From the NCBI GenBank assembly GCA_019084435.1, contig JAHRFV010000320.1:1-7483 (forward strand): 7,483 bases of DNA, given 5' to 3'. Below are positions 6,972 to 7,483 of the stretch, one piece after another. Within the stretch, counting starts at the first letter, position 1. Every line of letters starts with the position of its first letter. Made by a program: the position numbers and the translations under genes. Source of the DNA: Dethiosulfatibacter sp. (GTDB taxonomy: Bacteria > Bacillota_A > Clostridia > Tissierellales > Dethiosulfatibacteraceae). Under the pieces are notes generated by a model. The model made no database searches, was not told the DNA's origin, and worked only from the letters and a program-made list of their open reading frames with translations.

Positions 6972-7007
6972 ATTGTATACTTTATTGTATACAATCAAGT
7001 ATACAAT
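6972..7007. promoter_or_regulatory. Operator array: three GTATAC cores in a 36-bp near-perfect palindrome
   Basis: GTATAC occurs at 6975-6980, 6987-6992 and 6999-7004, exactly 12 bases apart. The middle site is the perfect 12-bp palindrome ATTGTATACAAT (6984-6995). The left site begins ATTGTATAC and the right one ends GTATACAAT, so the whole 36 bases read the same on both strands apart from one mismatched pair (6983/6996). TGTATACA fits the yGTM-KACr operator pattern of FadR-subfamily GntR regulators. The array covers the promoter spacer, the -10 and the expected start point, as a repressor site would. Confidence 0.8.
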
Positions 7008-7012
7008 GTCAA
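6984..7012 (-). promoter_or_regulatory. Sigma-A promoter of the transporter operon
   Basis: On the minus strand a perfect TTGACA (7012-7007) is followed after exactly 17 bases by TACAAT (6989-6984, 5 of 6 bases of the consensus). The start of transcription should fall near 6977, giving a leader of about 55 bases to the B permease ATG at 6922. A promoter this close to consensus would be strong without repression, which fits the overlapping operator array. Confidence 0.85.
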
Positions 7013-7039
7013 CAGATTTATGAAAACATTACCACCGTT

Positions 7040-7054
7040 CACAAACTATTTGTG
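7040..7054. promoter_or_regulatory. Short dyad next to the cre-like box
   Basis: CACAAA (7040-7045) and TTTGTG (7049-7054) form perfect 6-bp arms around CTA. It touches the cre-like box and lies about 28 bases upstream of the -35. It could be an additional protein-binding site; I do not recognise the family it would belong to. Confidence 0.35.
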
Positions 7055-7066
7055 TAAACGCTTTCT
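7053..7066. promoter_or_regulatory. CcpA catabolite-responsive element (cre)-like box
   Basis: TGTAAACGCTTTCT agrees with the cre consensus TGNAARCGNWWWCA at every defined position except the last. It lies about 41 bases upstream of the -35, centred near -83 relative to the predicted start of the transporter operon. CcpA is the main carbon catabolite regulator of Firmicutes, so the importer is probably tuned by sugar supply. From this position either repression or activation is possible. Confidence 0.65.
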
Positions 7067-7078
7067 TTAATCACAATA

Positions 7079-7112
7079 AAAAAACCTGTCCGCTAAAATA
7101 CTCAGGTTTTTT
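7079..7112 (-). terminator. Intrinsic (bidirectional-looking) terminator after the aldolase gene
   Basis: AAAAAACCTG (7079-7088) pairs perfectly with CAGGTTTTTT (7103-7112) around a 14-base loop. On the minus strand the stem ends in a run of seven T, starting 33 bases after the aldolase stop codon. The A-run on one side and T-run on the other let it work in both directions. It separates the aldolase transcript from the transporter promoter. The stem has only four G/C pairs, so termination may be incomplete. Confidence 0.75.
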
Positions 7113-7144
7113 CAATATTCCTTTGCTTTTTTCACCATCTATTT

Positions 7145-7436
7145 CTAATCCTCTTCAAAAGCCTTTTTATATTCCAAAGTAGCTTCATATAGCATATAGC
7201 CATCCAACCCACCAAGTAATAGTTTGAAACCCATGTCTCGGTATTTTTTTAAATGAGCTTTGCCTGCAAATATGCCTGGAATGATGGATTTTTCTTCACA
7301 AGCCTTAAACACCTTTTGTATGGCAACCTCTATGTCCTGGTGCTGTACCTGGCCAGGAATACCCATTGAGACCGATAAATCATAAGGACCAATAAAAGCC
7401 ACGTCTATTCCCTGAACAAATAGAAGAGATTCTTTC
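7145..7436 (-). CDS. HpcH/HpaI-family aldolase, C-terminal part
   Basis: The last ~96 residues of a protein normally about 250 residues long. The readable part begins KESLLFVQGIDVAFIGPYDLS and continues to AFEED and a TAG stop at 7145. The motif GIDVAFIGPYDLSVSMG is the family's conserved block; its Asp in GPYDLS corresponds to the second divalent-metal ligand of HpaI-type class II pyruvate aldolases. GIFAGKAHLKKYRDMGFKLLLGGLDGYML is the typical last barrel strand region. Family members split hydroxy-2-oxo acids into pyruvate (or an analogue) and an aldehyde. A GTG at 7400-7402 is internal and not a real start, because the frame stays open and family-like upstream of it. The 5' part is lost where the contig folds back (about 7436). 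A terminator separates it from the transporter operon, so it belongs to the preceding transcription unit. The exact substrate is unknown. Confidence 0.85.
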
Positions 7437-7483
7437 TGTTCAGGGAATAGACGTGGCTTTTATTGGTCCTTATGATTTATCGG
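7372..7483. repeat. Terminal inverted (fold-back) repeat at right contig end
   Basis: Bases 7372-7418 and 7437-7483 are perfect reverse complements (47 bp) around an 18-base loop. The left arm and the loop read as uninterrupted aldolase coding sequence on the minus strand, so the outer arm is a reversed copy of the gene's own interior. With a similar structure at the other end, an amplification or assembly chimera is the best explanation. Confidence 0.93.

Overview
This window looks like a low-GC Firmicutes (probably clostridial) metagenomic contig. The evidence is strong GGAGG-type ribosome binding sites before nearly every gene, sigma-A promoters with near-consensus hexamers, a CcpA/cre-like box, and Firmicutes-like protein sequences. 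All genes lie on the minus strand, so transcription runs from high to low coordinates.

Layout in the direction of transcription. The right end holds the C-terminal part of an HpcH/HpaI-family aldolase (7436-7145), followed by an A/T-flanked intrinsic terminator (7112-7079). A well-defined control region comes next: a cre-like box (7066-7053), a sigma-A promoter (TTGACA, 17 bp, TACAAT; 7012-6984) and a 36-bp near-perfect palindrome (7007-6972) made of three GTATAC cores spaced exactly 12 bp apart. It drives a complete Opp/Dpp-type ABC importer operon: permease B (6922-5987), permease C (5971-5063), ATPase D (5032-4052), ATPase F (4037-3051, GTG start) and, unusually in last place, the lipoprotein substrate-binding protein (3001-1457). 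A short hairpin sits just before the binding-protein gene, and tandem hairpins follow the operon. A second promoter (1307-1278) then drives a GntR/FadR-type regulator with an FCD effector domain (1244-606). This is followed by the N-terminal part of an octopine/nopaline (opine) dehydrogenase-like NAD(P) enzyme (540 to about 90).

Working model (inference): this is a substrate-inducible, glucose-repressible uptake and catabolism locus for a small organic compound, perhaps an opine-like N-carboxyalkyl amino acid or a peptide-like metabolite. The GntR protein would repress the transporter promoter through the GTATAC palindrome. The importer would bring the ligand in, and the dehydrogenase and aldolase would break it down. 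The substrate cannot be read from the sequence.

Both contig ends are fold-back inverted repeats: 89-bp perfect arms with a 110-bp spacer at the left, and 47-bp perfect arms with an 18-bp spacer at the right. Each copies the interior of a coding gene in reverse, so they are most likely amplification or assembly chimeras. Positions 1-89 and 7437-7483 should not be treated as genomic neighbours.
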